From NCBI RefSeq assembly GCF_010586825.1, contig NZ_JAAAGB010000007.1, positions 124,001-188,000 of the forward strand: a stretch of DNA of 64,000 nt, read 5' to 3'. Origin of the DNA: Draconibacterium mangrovi (GTDB lineage: Bacteria > Bacteroidota > Bacteroidia > Bacteroidales > Prolixibacteraceae). Shown here piece by piece: positions 1-11,639 of this stretch. The notes beneath the pieces are model-generated. The model made no database searches, was not told where the DNA came from, and saw only the letters and a program-made list of their open reading frames with translations. A program made the position numbers and the translations under genes. The number at the start of each line of letters is the position of its first letter. Positions within the stretch are counted from its first letter, which is position 1.

Positions 1-216
1 CCAGTTTAATACATGATGCTCAATTAATATTTCACCATATTTTAAATCGAGAGTTGTGCGTTTTGGCGAATAATGAATTTTTTCGGCAACTGTTATACTT
101 ATTTTATTCCAGGGTTCTATATCAACCTGATTTTTGTTCCAAAGTTCAAATGAGCGCTCTTGTGCAAAACTGTTAATGCCTGCAAGAATAAATAATAATA
201 TGTACAATTTTTGCAT
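1..216 (-). CDS. Secreted/outer-membrane protein, N-terminal part (DUF2490-like)
   Basis: The first 72 codons of a minus-strand gene that runs off the left edge. It starts at ATG 216 with a typical Bacteroidota signal peptide (MQKLYILLFILAGINSFAQ), so the product is exported. The mature start, with FELWNKNQVDIEPWNKISI followed by alternating polar and hydrophobic residues, looks like the first strands of an outer-membrane beta-barrel. It recalls the DUF2490 family, in which similar W-N/W-K patterns precede barrel strands, but too little is visible to settle this. It is divergent from the TetR gene and could be its target. That is inference. Confidence 0.55.
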   Translation of the reverse strand, partial: MQKLYILLFILAGINSFAQERSFELWNKNQVDIEPWNKISITVAEKIHYSPKRTTLDLKYGEILIEHHVLNW

Positions 217-361
217 AGATGTAAAAATAGAAAACAATATATTTTCCTTAACAGAATTTTATAATTAAATATCATTCTCACTTCAAATGTTAAAATTGAC
301 AATTCAGGACTTAAATTTCTCAGATCAGGTAATACTATTTTAATAAGAACTACAATACTTG

Positions 362-369
362 TACATTTG
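362..369 (+). promoter_or_regulatory. -7 promoter element of the TetR gene
   Basis: TACATTTG fits the Bacteroidota -7 consensus TAnnTTTG. It lies about 30 bases before ATG 400, so the upstream in-frame TTG at 367 falls inside the promoter and is unlikely to be the start codon. No clear -33 element is visible. Confidence 0.5.
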
Positions 370-399
370 GAACAAAATCGTCGAATAAAACAAGTGATT

Positions 400-975
400 A
401 TGAGCGCGAACTCGAGACAACAAATTATTGAAGCAGCCGGAATAATTTTTGAACGTTATGGTTTTAAAAAAACAACTATGGACGATATTGCTTATGCTGC
501 AGGGAAAGGAAAAAGTTCGCTTTACTATTATTTCAAGAATAAAGAAGAGGTTTTTGAAGCCGTTGTTGCACATGAAGCAAAACAATTGGTAGCCGAAATA
601 AATAGAGCAATAGATACATCACACTCGGCAGTCGATAAGTTAAGAAGCTATGTGAATATTAGGATGAAACGATTTGTAGAACGAGGCAACCTGGCAACCG
701 CTTTAAACGACAATTTCCTGGCAACTTTTGCTTTCATTGAAAAAATACAGAATAACTACAGGGATTTTGAAATAGAAATGATTGCAGGTATTATAAACGA
801 AGGTATTAACCGAAAGGAATTTAAACCGATTGATGCCAATTTTACCAGTGAGGCGATTCTTACTTGTATGATTGGTTTTGAGGTTCCCTTATTAACTAAA
901 TCGAAAACCAGCGAGGAATCGATAACAAAGATCAATAATGCAATTGATATGTTCTTTTACGGTATTTGTACCTAA
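400..975 (+). CDS. TetR/AcrR family transcriptional regulator
   Basis: A one-component DNA-binding repressor of 191 residues, a usual TetR length. Residues 5-50 hold the helix-turn-helix with the family signature IIFERYGFKKTTMDDIA, followed by GKGKSSLYYYFKNKEEVF, where the YYYF-NKEE recognition-helix end is diagnostic. The C-terminal ligand and dimer domain is all-helical and not specific for a ligand. ATG 400 is chosen over the upstream TTG because a -7 promoter box covers that TTG. It is divergent from the partial outer-membrane gene to the left and 82 bases upstream of a beta-barrel gene on the same strand, so either could be controlled by it. The effector is unknown. Confidence 0.9.
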   Translation: MSANSRQQIIEAAGIIFERYGFKKTTMDDIAYAAGKGKSSLYYYFKNKEEVFEAVVAHEAKQLVAEINRAIDTSHSAVDKLRSYVNIRMKRFVERGNLATALNDNFLATFAFIEKIQNNYRDFEIEMIAGIINEGINRKEFKPIDANFTSEAILTCMIGFEVPLLTKSKTSEESITKINNAIDMFFYGICT

Positions 976-1057
976 AATTTTTTATAACACAATTCGAATA
1001 TTTTAGATAATAGTTCAAATTATACAATAATAATAGTAAATAGAAAACAGAATTAAA

Positions 1058-1696
1058 ATGAAACAGAAAACAAATTATTCAGGAAAAACACTCTACAGCC
1101 TAATGCTGGTTGGAGTTTTAACTTTGGGCCTTTCACTGGCATCAAAAGCCCAGATGAGTTATGGAATTAAAATTGGCGCTGGTGCTGCCTGCCAGTCTGA
1201 TTTACTGGAACTGGCCAATAACTGCGATGTGCGTTTTAGCCCAACCATAGGTTTTGTAGGAAAATACCAGATTACCGAAGGTTTTGCCGTAAAGAGTGGT
1301 TTGGAGTACCAACAAAAAGGACGCAGCTTTACCGAAGAGAATGTGGATGTAACAAACAAACTTCAGTATTTATCGATGCCTGTAAAAGCTGAATTTTCGG
1401 CAGGAGAAAAAGCCGGGTTTAAAAAAGGACAACGTTTGTATTTTGCTATCGGCCCCTACTTAAGCTACATGCTTGATGCTGACGGTGAGTTGGATGGTGT
1501 AAAATTTGATATGAAAAGCGATACCAAAGATTTTGATGCAGGTTTGGGCCTGGAACTGGGAATGCAGTTTCCGGTATTCAATCAGAAAGCATTACAAGTA
1601 GGTTTAAACTACGATATGGGATTTGTAGAAGTCTATAAATCAGAACCCGACCTGCACAATAAAATGGCATCAATAAGCCTGGGATTACTGTTTTAA
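1058..1696 (+). CDS. Outer-membrane beta-barrel protein, PorT/OMP_b-brl_2 type
   Basis: A 212-residue exported protein. The signal peptide covers about residues 1-32 and ends in ASKAQ. The mature part opens with MSYGIKIGAGAACQSD and continues with amphipathic strands ending in aromatic residues (GLEYQQKGRSF, GLNYDMGFVEVY), closing with SISLGLLF, whose terminal Phe is typical of outer-membrane barrels. This fits the eight-stranded PorT-like barrels common in Bacteroidota. No specific substrate can be assigned. The upstream TetR gene may regulate it. A strong shared terminator follows the stop codon. Barrel class is fairly sure, function is not. Confidence 0.75.
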   Translation: MKQKTNYSGKTLYSLMLVGVLTLGLSLASKAQMSYGIKIGAGAACQSDLLELANNCDVRFSPTIGFVGKYQITEGFAVKSGLEYQQKGRSFTEENVDVTNKLQYLSMPVKAEFSAGEKAGFKKGQRLYFAIGPYLSYMLDADGELDGVKFDMKSDTKDFDAGLGLELGMQFPVFNQKALQVGLNYDMGFVEVYKSEPDLHNKMASISLGLLF

Positions 1697-1727
1697 TCGC
1701 AAACGATATACACTAACAATTGGACAC

Positions 1728-1765
1728 AAAAAAGCCGGCTAAGAAATCTCTTAGCCGGCTTTTTA
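1728..1765. terminator. Bidirectional intrinsic terminator
   Basis: A perfect 12-bp stem (1733-1744 with 1749-1760, AGCCGGCTAAGA) and a 4-base loop, flanked by an A-run on the left and a T-run on the right. It lies between the convergent barrel gene and yidC and can stop both transcripts. Confidence 0.92.
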
Positions 1766-1781
1766 CTATACTAATCGTTGA

Positions 1782-3731
1782 TTATTTTCTTTTTGGTGCC
1801 TGAACTCCACGCTGTTTAGCCATATCTTCCATCCGTTTCTGGAAACTTGACTGCTTTTTAGCCGGTTTCTTTTTATTGGCTTGTAGCTGCGCTCTAATCT
1901 TATCATCATCAACAAACGAACGAATCAGGTAAGTCTGGCCAATGGTAATAAGGTTAGCAAGGAAATAGTAATAGCTTAAACCTGATGGATAGCTGTTCAG
2001 CAGGAAGAAGAACATTACCGGCATTATGTACATCATGGATTTCATTCCCGGCATTGCCTGACTTGAAGTAGCCGACTGGCTTAGCTTAGTAGAAATGATT
2101 GTTGTGATGGTCATTAATATTGTAAATAAACTAAGGTGGTTACCCATAAAGTTTCCGATCAGTGGAATGGTAAAATCCCAGCTCAGAATCGAATCATAGG
2201 TAGATAAGTCATTTGCCCACAAGAAACTTTGTCCTCTTAACTCAATTGATGTTGGGAAGAAAAAGAACATGGCAAACAGAATTGGCATCTGTAATACCAT
2301 TGGTAAACAACCTCCCATCGGGTTTACTCCGGCCTTTCGATAAAGTGCCATAGTAGCCTGCTGTTTCTCCATGGCTTTTTCCTGCCCCGGAAACTTGGCA
2401 TTTATTTCATCAACTTCAGGCTTTAATGCACGCATTTTTGCCTGCGACATGTATGACTTGTATGTAAATGGGAATAGTACCACTTTAATCATCAGCGTAA
2501 GCAGCAGGATGATGATACCAAAGTTATCGATAGAACGGCGTAACCAGTTAAATACCGGGATAATTACGTAACGGTTTACCGGACGTACAATGGCGTATCC
2601 CAAATCGATCTGGCGTTCCATATCAAGCCCGTATTGTTTTAGGGTTTGATAGTGGTTCGGTCCAAAATAAAACTGCATACCAACCTTTTCACTTTGTGTT
2701 CCGTTGAAAGGAATGGCAATATCAGCTTTGAAATTTCCCAAATAATTCTGGTTGTCTTCGTAATCGTACTTCTCCTGGCGTACCTGGGCATTCGGGAATG
2801 CCTCGTCGCCAATTATTGTAGAGTTAAAGAATAACTGCTTAAAACCGATCCATTTAACACTTGTTGAAAGGTTTTCTTCGTCCGATTTGTTTTTATCCAG
2901 GTTGTCGACCTCGTCTTCAAAAAACTTATAGGTCATATAAGTATAACGGTCTTCGCCAAAACGCGAATAGTGTTCCTGACGTGGCACATCAAAAGCCCAG
3001 CTAAAATTCAGGTACGATTGATTTCGTGAAATATAGCTGTCCATACCCTGCATATTCACGTCAAAATCAACCATAAACGAGTTGTATGCCAGGGTATAAA
3101 CGTACTCGATGAATTTCCCGGTAGCAACTTCCAAACGGAAAGTTACCGATTCTGTTCCACCAGGATTTTCTTTGTTAAACTTAGTTCTTCCTTCATCTCC
3201 TTTCGGAACTTTAGGACCACTTACCACAACATCTTTTGCACCACCAACCTGATTAAAGTAAAGGTTATCAGTGGTTATACTTCTGTTTTGTGCAAAGAAA
3301 TTCAGACCAAACAATGTTTTCGGACCATCAAAAAGAACTAATTGTGTTGAATCATATCTTTCGTAGTCTTTCAACTCCACCGAGTAAATACGCCCCCCTT
3401 TATTCGATAAGGTGATTTTTACCTGGTTGTTTTCGAGGGTGGTAAACTCCTCGGTACCAACCGATGCGGCTCCGAAAACACCAAGTTCCTCGGTTTTTTG
3501 CTGCATTATTTGATTCTGAACTGCAGTATCGGCTTCCATAGCCGCATTTTGCATTTCTTGCTGTTCCTGCATTTTCTGCAGCTCCAGCGCTTGCTGTGCT
3601 TCAACTTGTGCTATGGAATCGCGTCGTTGCCTCGCAGCTTCAACTTCTTCTTTCGATGGCTGGTTGATCAATGAAAATACAACCAAAATCACAAAGATTA
3701 AAACGATTCCAATAATCGACTTTCTATCCAT
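1782..3731 (-). CDS. yidC: Membrane protein insertase YidC
   Basis: Inserts and folds inner-membrane proteins, alone or with SecYEG. The 649-residue product is typical for Bacteroidota. It has an N-terminal anchor (residues about 5-22), a charged Gln/Glu-rich linker, a large periplasmic beta-supersandwich to about residue 385, and a C-terminal five-helix 60KD_IMP core starting near FGIIILLLTLMIKVVLFPFT and including NPMGGCLPMVLQMPILFAMF, both family signatures. The tail is Lys/Arg-rich, as in ribosome-contacting homologues. It begins 3 bases after the pyrG stop codon and is probably cotranscribed with it. A terminator follows directly. Confidence 0.97.
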   Translation of the reverse strand: MDRKSIIGIVLIFVILVVFSLINQPSKEEVEAARQRRDSIAQVEAQQALELQKMQEQQEMQNAAMEADTAVQNQIMQQKTEELGVFGAASVGTEEFTTLENNQVKITLSNKGGRIYSVELKDYERYDSTQLVLFDGPKTLFGLNFFAQNRSITTDNLYFNQVGGAKDVVVSGPKVPKGDEGRTKFNKENPGGTESVTFRLEVATGKFIEYVYTLAYNSFMVDFDVNMQGMDSYISRNQSYLNFSWAFDVPRQEHYSRFGEDRYTYMTYKFFEDEVDNLDKNKSDEENLSTSVKWIGFKQLFFNSTIIGDEAFPNAQVRQEKYDYEDNQNYLGNFKADIAIPFNGTQSEKVGMQFYFGPNHYQTLKQYGLDMERQIDLGYAIVRPVNRYVIIPVFNWLRRSIDNFGIIILLLTLMIKVVLFPFTYKSYMSQAKMRALKPEVDEINAKFPGQEKAMEKQQATMALYRKAGVNPMGGCLPMVLQMPILFAMFFFFPTSIELRGQSFLWANDLSTYDSILSWDFTIPLIGNFMGNHLSLFTILMTITTIISTKLSQSATSSQAMPGMKSMMYIMPVMFFFLLNSYPSGLSYYYFLANLITIGQTYLIRSFVDDDKIRAQLQANKKKPAKKQSSFQKRMEDMAKQRGVQAPKRK

Positions 3732-3734
3732 TTT

Positions 3735-5797
<2,063 letters not shown>

Positions 5798-6301
5798 TTA
5801 AAACTCTTTCTTAAGTTGCGCTACCCAGTCTTCAACCCGTTGTTTTGTTTTACGGGCCTGGTTTTCCTGGTCAATCGGCAATCCTATAAATTTGTCGCCT
5901 CGTTGTGCACGCGATGCTTCGAAGGTATAACCTTCAACAGAGGTTTCCCCAACGATAGTTGCTCCACACTCTTCAAGTATTTCAGCCAGTAAACCAATTG
6001 CATCACAGAAGTTCTCTGTATATCCCTTCTGGTCGCCTAATCCAAAGATTGCAAACTTCTTCTTTTTAAGGTCCATTTCTTCCAGATCAGGCAAAAACTC
6101 ATCCCAATAGTTGGGTAATTCACCATCGAACCAGGTTGGTGCACTAAGAATAAAATTGTCATATTTATTCAGCACATCTTTGCTCAGCTCTTCAGCATTA
6201 ACTGCTTCAATTTCTTTCTCGCCAAAAGCAGCAATCACTTTTTCTGCTACCTTTTTCGATTTTTGAGTATTGTAACTGTATATAATTGCGGTTTTACTCA
6301 T
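5798..6301 (-). CDS. fldA: Flavodoxin, long-chain type
   Basis: A small FMN protein of 167 residues that carries electrons at low potential in place of ferredoxin. The N-terminal phosphate loop is SYNTQKSKKVAEKV, a variant of the usual SxxTGxT loop. SAPTWFDGELPNYWDEFLP and FGLGDQKGYTENFCDA form the two isoalloxazine-contact loops, and the extra segment after VGETSVEGY marks the long-chain class. It starts 11 bases after the stop of the 2-oxoacid dehydrogenase E1 gene and is followed by a terminator, so it is probably the last gene of that operon. A redox link with 2-oxoacid oxidation is suggested by position only. Confidence 0.92.
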   Translation of the reverse strand: MSKTAIIYSYNTQKSKKVAEKVIAAFGEKEIEAVNAEELSKDVLNKYDNFILSAPTWFDGELPNYWDEFLPDLEEMDLKKKKFAIFGLGDQKGYTENFCDAIGLLAEILEECGATIVGETSVEGYTFEASRAQRGDKFIGLPIDQENQARKTKQRVEDWVAQLKKEF

Positions 6302-6312
6302 TTTTCCGATTT

Positions 6313-8364
6313 TTAGTATTCAATTAATTCTTTTGCTGCAGTGTAAATACGCTGTGTATTTGGTAAGATCGCCTGTTCCAGAATACGGTTGAAACCAACC
6401 GGCGTAAATGGCGAACCTACACGTTTAATAGGTGCATCAAGGTATTCAAAACCTTTTTCGTTGATGAGAGCGCTTAACTCGCCACCAAAACCACCAAACA
6501 CTTTATCTTCGTGAACAACCAATACTTTGTTGGTTTTCTTAATCGAATTCAAAATGGTCTCTTCATCCAGCGGAATCAAAGATCGCAGATCGATAACTTC
6601 AACATCTGCAATTCCTTCTTCTGCCAGTTTTTTAGCAGCGTCAAGACTTAAGTGCGTTGTATTTCCGTAGGTAAGAATAGTCAGATCACTACCCTCACGG
6701 CGAATTCGGGCTTTTCCAAACGGAACCTCAAAATCATCCGGTACTACCGTAGCAGCTTTCGGATCCTGGTAAAGCGCTTTTGGCTCCATAAACATGGTTA
6801 ATCCTTCTGAACGTATCGATGTACGCAACAATCCGGCTGCATCGTCGGCAAACGACGGATAAACAATACGTACTCCCGGAATGGCAGCCAGCGAACCTTC
6901 AATGTTTTGCGAGTGGTACATTCCACCACCGATATAACCGCCTGACGCCAGGCGAATAGTTACATTTGGCGAAAATTTACCGTTCGATCGCCACAGGTCG
7001 TGACTGGTATCAACATATTGTTCCATTGCCGGCCAGAAATAGTCAGCAAACTCAGCACCTTCAACTACAACACGGATTTTCTCGTGGTAGCGCGACATAC
7101 CGTTGGCTGTTCCAAGAATAAAATCCTCAGCAATCGGGCCGTTAAAAACACGCTTCTCGCCAAACTCGGCCTGCATACCTTTCGATACGTTGAAAATACC
7201 GCCTTTATCTTTGTTGGCCATATCCTGTCCCCAGATAAACGTATCAGGGTTATTGCGGAATTCAGCCTTTAAAGTCTCGTTAAGCGCCGTAATAAATTTT
7301 GTCTTCTCTCCTTCTTCGTTATGCAATCCTTCCGGGTATTTCTCAGAAACATAAGGATCGGAAAATACATGATCGTAAATGGTTGCAGGATCAGGATCAG
7401 GAGCAGCCATTGCAGCTTTGTGAGAAGCCTTAATTTCAACTTTTACTTCTTCGTCAATTTTATTCAGTTCTTCTTCTGTGAATCGCTCGTAACGCAATAA
7501 CAATCTTCTGTATTTTGCCAGCGGATCGTATTCTACCACGTAGTTTCTTTCCGCATCTGAACGATAAAGCAAATGATCATCAGAGTTGGAGTGCGATCCC
7601 ATACGCACACAGTTGGCCTGCAGTAATACGGGTTTGCTTTCCTCGATGGCATAACGTTTGGCTTCTGCCATGGCGTTCATCGAGTCGAAAACATCTTTAC
7701 CGTTACAGTGAATAATACGCAGGTTTTTATATCCAATAAAGTTATTGGCCACTTTTCGTTGTGCGGTTTGGTCTTTTTTAGGTACCGAAATACCATAACC
7801 GTTATCCTGAACCACAAAAATCACCGGCAATTCTTCTTTATCGGCACCGGTAATCGCTTCGTAAACGTAACCTTCACTTACCGATGATTCGCCCTGGCTA
7901 CTTATAGAAACCGCTTTCTCACCATAATATTTAATAGCGCGGCCGGTTCCAACAGCATGTAAAGTGTGGTTTCCGGTTGCCGACGACACACTGTGCATAT
8001 TCCACTCGGGTTTTGCCAGGTGATTAGACATGTGACGACCACCACTTGATGGGTCGGTTGCCTTTGAAATACCGTTTAATATTATCTCTTCTGATGTCAT
8101 TCCGCCCGCAAGAGCAGTCAACATATCGCGATAATACATATATAAGTGGTCTTTTTTCTTCTCAAAACTTTGTCCGATAGCCAGCTGAATTCCATCGTGC
8201 CCGGCATAAGGAGCATGGTACGACCAGCCTATGGCCTGTTTCAGATAATTGGGTGCTTTTTCGTCGAGTGCACGGCCAATTTTCATTAACCGGTACCAAT
8301 TCTCTAAAGTCTCCTTCGGAGTTTTCTTAATTGTATATTGCTTTGGTACTTTTAAATCCTTCAT
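6313..8364 (-). CDS. 2-oxoacid dehydrogenase E1, fused alpha and beta subunits
   Basis: Thiamine-diphosphate enzyme that decarboxylates a 2-oxoacid and passes the acyl group to lipoyl-E2. At 683 residues it joins the alpha subunit (about 1-345) and beta subunit (about 355-683), the usual Bacteroidota arrangement. The TPP motif runs from QGESSVSEG to QDNGYGIS; the GE-S-xx-SEG form resembles branched-chain E1 more than pyruvate E1. The beta part has FNGPIAEDFILGTANG with the catalytic Glu and the C-terminal transketolase domain (EVIDLRSLIPLDEETI). E2 lies upstream with a 6-base gap, flavodoxin 11 bases downstream. Substrate could be branched-chain 2-oxoacids or pyruvate; the sequence alone does not decide. 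Confidence 0.92.
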   Translation of the reverse strand: MKDLKVPKQYTIKKTPKETLENWYRLMKIGRALDEKAPNYLKQAIGWSYHAPYAGHDGIQLAIGQSFEKKKDHLYMYYRDMLTALAGGMTSEEIILNGISKATDPSSGGRHMSNHLAKPEWNMHSVSSATGNHTLHAVGTGRAIKYYGEKAVSISSQGESSVSEGYVYEAITGADKEELPVIFVVQDNGYGISVPKKDQTAQRKVANNFIGYKNLRIIHCNGKDVFDSMNAMAEAKRYAIEESKPVLLQANCVRMGSHSNSDDHLLYRSDAERNYVVEYDPLAKYRRLLLRYERFTEEELNKIDEEVKVEIKASHKAAMAAPDPDPATIYDHVFSDPYVSEKYPEGLHNEEGEKTKFITALNETLKAEFRNNPDTFIWGQDMANKDKGGIFNVSKGMQAEFGEKRVFNGPIAEDFILGTANGMSRYHEKIRVVVEGAEFADYFWPAMEQYVDTSHDLWRSNGKFSPNVTIRLASGGYIGGGMYHSQNIEGSLAAIPGVRIVYPSFADDAAGLLRTSIRSEGLTMFMEPKALYQDPKAATVVPDDFEVPFGKARIRREGSDLTILTYGNTTHLSLDAAKKLAEEGIADVEVIDLRSLIPLDEETILNSIKKTNKVLVVHEDKVFGGFGGELSALINEKGFEYLDAPIKRVGSPFTPVGFNRILEQAILPNTQRIYTAAKELIEY

Positions 8365-8370
8365 AATAAA

Positions 8371-9678
8371 TTATATTGCGCGGTTTATATCAAATTGTTC
8401 CAGATGATCAGCAATGCGACGTAGGAAAGCGCCTCCCAGGGCACCATCGATAATACGGTGATCGTATGATAACGACAGGTACATTTTATGACGAATTGCA
8501 ATTACATCGCCGCTTGGAGTTTCCAAAACAGCTGGTTTTTTCTCGATAATTCCTGTTGCCAGAATAGCAACTTGCGGTTGGTTAATAATTGGTGTTCCGA
8601 TAATATTTCCGAACGAACCGAAATTGGTAATAGTAAATGTTCCACCCTGAATTTCGGCCGGATCGAGTTTATTGTTACGCGCTGCATTAGCCAGTCGGTT
8701 CAGTTCTTTTGTTAAACCAACAAGGTTGCGCTGTTCAGCATTTTTAATTACAGGAACAATAAGGTTTCCATCGGGTTTGGCAACGGCGATACCAACGTTT
8801 ATATCTTTCTTCATAACGATTTTATCACCGCTAACAGAAGAGTTTAACATAGGGAATTCAGCCAGTGCAGCGGCCACTGCCTCTGTAAATATTGGCATGA
8901 AAGTGATTTTGTCGCCATATTTTTTCTGGAAAACGTCTTTGTTTTTATTTCTCCAGATTACAAGATCGGTAACATCGGCTTCAACCACTGAAGTTACGTG
9001 TGGTGATACTTGTTTCGACATCACCATGTGATCTGCGATCAGTTTGCGAACACGATCCATTTCAACAACAGTGTCGTTGGCTCCAATTGAAACCGGAGGT
9101 GCGGCCTTTTTCTCAACTACCGGTGCTGCTGATTTGCTTTCAGTCTTAGCTACCGGCTGAGCTGCAGAATTGTCTCTGCTTTCCAGGTATGCCATGATAT
9201 CTTTCTTCTGAACGCGGCCTCCAACACCCGATCCTTCAATGCTTTCCAACTCATCAAGCGAAACGTTTTCTTCTTTAGCAATGGTTTTTACCAAAGGAGA
9301 ATAGAAACGGTTTGAAAGTTTTCTACTGTCATCAACCGAAGCATCGGTTGTTTCTGCTTTCGCAGGTGCATCGCTGGTTGTAGCTTCTTTTTCGTCTTTG
9401 CTATCGGTCGCTTCCGGTTCAGTTTCTTCAACTTCACCATCAAGACTAACAACAGCCAGAACTTCGCCAACTGCAACCAGACTATCTTCCGGATAATTAA
9501 TTTTTGTGATTACGCCATCTACCGGCGACGGGATCTCAGAGTCTACCTTGTCAGTAGCAACTTCGAAGAGCATATCGTCCTCTTCAATAGTGTCTCCCTC
9601 TTTTACGAACCATTTAGTAATGGTGCCTTCCTGGATACTTTCGCCCAGTTTAGGCATAACGATATTAAAACTTGCCAT
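8371..9678 (-). CDS. 2-oxoacid dehydrogenase E2 acyltransferase
   Basis: Core subunit of the complex; moves the acyl group from lipoamide to CoA. The 435-residue product has one N-terminal lipoyl domain with Lys44 in the ATDKVDSE motif, an acidic Ala/Glu/Thr-rich linker, a peripheral subunit-binding domain (about 130-180, SPLVKTIAKEENVSLDELES), a second linker, and the catalytic domain ending with SYDHRIIDGALGG, which holds the active-site His and Asp. The start is ATG 9678 (MASFNIVMPKLGES), the universal lipoyl-domain N-terminus; the frame upstream of it is 12 codons longer but unlikely. First gene of the operon with E1 and flavodoxin. No E3 gene is present nearby. Confidence 0.94.
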   Translation of the reverse strand: MASFNIVMPKLGESIQEGTITKWFVKEGDTIEEDDMLFEVATDKVDSEIPSPVDGVITKINYPEDSLVAVGEVLAVVSLDGEVEETEPEATDSKDEKEATTSDAPAKAETTDASVDDSRKLSNRFYSPLVKTIAKEENVSLDELESIEGSGVGGRVQKKDIMAYLESRDNSAAQPVAKTESKSAAPVVEKKAAPPVSIGANDTVVEMDRVRKLIADHMVMSKQVSPHVTSVVEADVTDLVIWRNKNKDVFQKKYGDKITFMPIFTEAVAAALAEFPMLNSSVSGDKIVMKKDINVGIAVAKPDGNLIVPVIKNAEQRNLVGLTKELNRLANAARNNKLDPAEIQGGTFTITNFGSFGNIIGTPIINQPQVAILATGIIEKKPAVLETPSGDVIAIRHKMYLSLSYDHRIIDGALGGAFLRRIADHLEQFDINRAI

Positions 9679-9767
9679 AATAAATACTTTAAATCTATGT
9701 TTTGCTATTTGCACTTATAACAACATAACTAAAATTGAAATGTTCAGATTGCAATTTTAAATTTGTG

Positions 9768-9802
9768 CAAAAATAGAGTTAAAAGAATTTTAACGATCAA
9801 AA
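9768..9802 (-). promoter_or_regulatory. Promoter of the E2-E1-flavodoxin operon
   Basis: On the minus strand the -7 box is TATTTTTG (9768-9775) and a TTTTG-like -33 element lies at 9798-9802, 22 bases upstream. This gives a leader of about 85 bases before ATG 9678. Confidence 0.6.
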
Positions 9803-9894
9803 TCGGGCAAATTCGTACTAAATAGTATTTATCTCAGATAGATTTTATCGAATGACAAAAGTAATATACAGAAGTATACGAAAACAAATGTATA

Positions 9895-10806
9895 CTACAC
9901 TTGTAAAGCACCGATTAATTCACTGGCCGACTGCATATTGTGGCGTTTCAAGTAATCTTCAATGCCTTCAACAATCTTAACCGGAATCATCGGATCTTTA
10001 AAGATTGCTGTACCAACCTGAATAACTGAAGCTCCTGCCAGCATAAACTCAATCGCATCAGTAGCAGTCATTATTCCACCAATTCCAACAACAGGAATTT
10101 TAACGGCGTTGGCAACCTGCCAAACCATGCGTAATGCAATTGGTTTTATTGCCGGACCAGATAATCCCCCGGTTATAGTAGATAAAAGTGGTTCTCTTTT
10201 TTCGGCATCTATGGCCATTCCCAAAAAAGTATTTACCAACGACACAGCATCAGCCCCCTGTCCTTCTACAGCCCGGGCAATTTCAGAAATGTCGGTAACA
10301 TTTGGCGACAACTTTACGATAAGGGTTTTATCGTATACTTTACGTACTTCGCGGGTTACCATCTCTGCTCCCGGACAGCTCACGCCAAAGGCCATTCCGC
10401 CTTCCTTTACATTTGGGCACGAGATATTGAGCTCAATGGCATTTATTTTATCCAGCTCATTAACTTTTTCGGTTAAAGCGATGTAATCTTCAACTGTAGA
10501 CCCGTTTACATTTATAATCAATTGTGTATCATAGTCAACAATTTCAGGATAAATGTTTTCAATAAAGTAATCGATTCCTTTATTTTGTAAACCCACAGCA
10601 TTTAACATGCCTGAAGGTGTTTCCGCCATTCGCGGGTAGTTATTACCATCGCGGTTTTTAAGCGTTGTACCTTTCAAAAAATAACCTCCAAGCAAGCCTG
10701 GTTCAAAGAATTCAGCTGTTTCGCGAGCAAAACCGCAGGTCCCCGATGCCAGTGTTACCGGATTCTTAAATTCTATATCGTGTAATTTTACTTTTAAATC
10801 TACCAT
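9895..10806 (-). CDS. pyrD: Dihydroorotate dehydrogenase B, catalytic subunit
   Basis: Oxidises dihydroorotate to orotate in pyrimidine synthesis, with FMN. The 303-residue product is a class 1B TIM barrel: [18 protein letters not shown] and [18 protein letters not shown] near the N-terminus, the catalytic Cys130 in [13 protein letters not shown], and the phosphate-binding loop [20 protein letters not shown]. Class 1B enzymes work with PyrK, which passes electrons to NAD+, and the pyrK gene overlaps this one by 7 bases upstream, which fits translational coupling of the two subunits. Confidence 0.96.
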   Translation of the reverse strand: MVDLKVKLHDIEFKNPVTLASGTCGFARETAEFFEPGLLGGYFLKGTTLKNRDGNNYPRMAETPSGMLNAVGLQNKGIDYFIENIYPEIVDYDTQLIINVNGSTVEDYIALTEKVNELDKINAIELNISCPNVKEGGMAFGVSCPGAEMVTREVRKVYDKTLIVKLSPNVTDISEIARAVEGQGADAVSLVNTFLGMAIDAEKREPLLSTITGGLSGPAIKPIALRMVWQVANAVKIPVVGIGGIMTATDAIEFMLAGASVIQVGTAIFKDPMIPVKIVEGIEDYLKRHNMQSASELIGALQV

Positions 10807-11576
10807 TTCAAATCATTAATGTTAAACACCGGACCTTCAGTACAAACACAAAGGTTTCCTTTGGTGGTTGGCTCAATACAGCACAAACACACACCAAAAC
10901 CGCAGGCCATAAGGTTTTCGAGGGATACCTCGCAAAATACATTAGCAGCTTTTGCCTCTTTTGCAATGGCCCGCATCATTCCATCCGGCCCACAGGCATA
11001 TACTTTACTGTAAGATTTTAAGTTAGTGGTAAATACCGAATGTTGTGTTACAAATCCCTTTTCACCCAGCGAACCGTCTTCTGATGCATAATGTAAATTC
11101 GCATACTGTTTATAGCTATCTACATTTATATGGTCTTCTTTTGATCGTGCACCGAGTAAAATGTCAACATTCTCTACGGGCAAACCCGATTCTTTGGCTA
11201 AGAAAAGCATTGGCGCAACACCACTACCGCCCCCAATCAGCAGGATCTTATCGTTTGCCGACGGATAAGTAAACGTTTTTCCCAATGGATAAACCAAACT
11301 GAGTTTACTTCCCACTTTAATCTCCGTTAGTTTACGCGATCCTCTCCCCAGTATTTTAACGATCATAGAGATTACATTCTTCTCCTTATCCACTTCAAAT
11401 ACAGAGAAAGGCCTGCGAAGAAAGATCTCCTCAGCTTCCTTTATTTCAACATTCACAAATTGTCCTGGTTTTATCTCCGGAAGTTCCGTATCCGATTGAA
11501 CTTTGATAAGAAAGTTTGTAGCGTTTAGCGCACTATTTTCAATTACGTTGAATTCTTTAACAAACTTTTTTGGCAT
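10800..11576 (-). CDS. pyrK: Dihydroorotate dehydrogenase B, electron-transfer subunit
   Basis: FAD and [2Fe-2S] protein that carries electrons from PyrD to NAD+. The 258-residue product has a ferredoxin-reductase fold: FAD-binding [15 protein letters not shown]-binding [18 protein letters not shown], and the C-terminal cluster ligands in [16 protein letters not shown] with a last Cys in LCVC. It lies directly before pyrD and overlaps it. A clear promoter sits 18 bases upstream of ATG. Confidence 0.95.
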   Translation of the reverse strand: MPKKFVKEFNVIENSALNATNFLIKVQSDTELPEIKPGQFVNVEIKEAEEIFLRRPFSVFEVDKEKNVISMIVKILGRGSRKLTEIKVGSKLSLVYPLGKTFTYPSANDKILLIGGGSGVAPMLFLAKESGLPVENVDILLGARSKEDHINVDSYKQYANLHYASEDGSLGEKGFVTQHSVFTTNLKSYSKVYACGPDGMMRAIAKEAKAANVFCEVSLENLMACGFGVCLCCIEPTTKGNLCVCTEGPVFNINDLKW

Positions 11577-11593
11577 GTATTATGATTTTGCCG

Positions 11594-11601
11594 CAAAGAT
11601 A
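11594..11601 (-). promoter_or_regulatory. -7 promoter element of pyrK-pyrD
   Basis: Minus-strand TATCTTTG is an exact match to TAnnTTTG. It predicts transcription starting only about a dozen bases before ATG 11576. Confidence 0.7.
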
Positions 11602-11639
11602 ATAGAATAATCGTTGAATTTCGTGCCAAGAATTCATAC

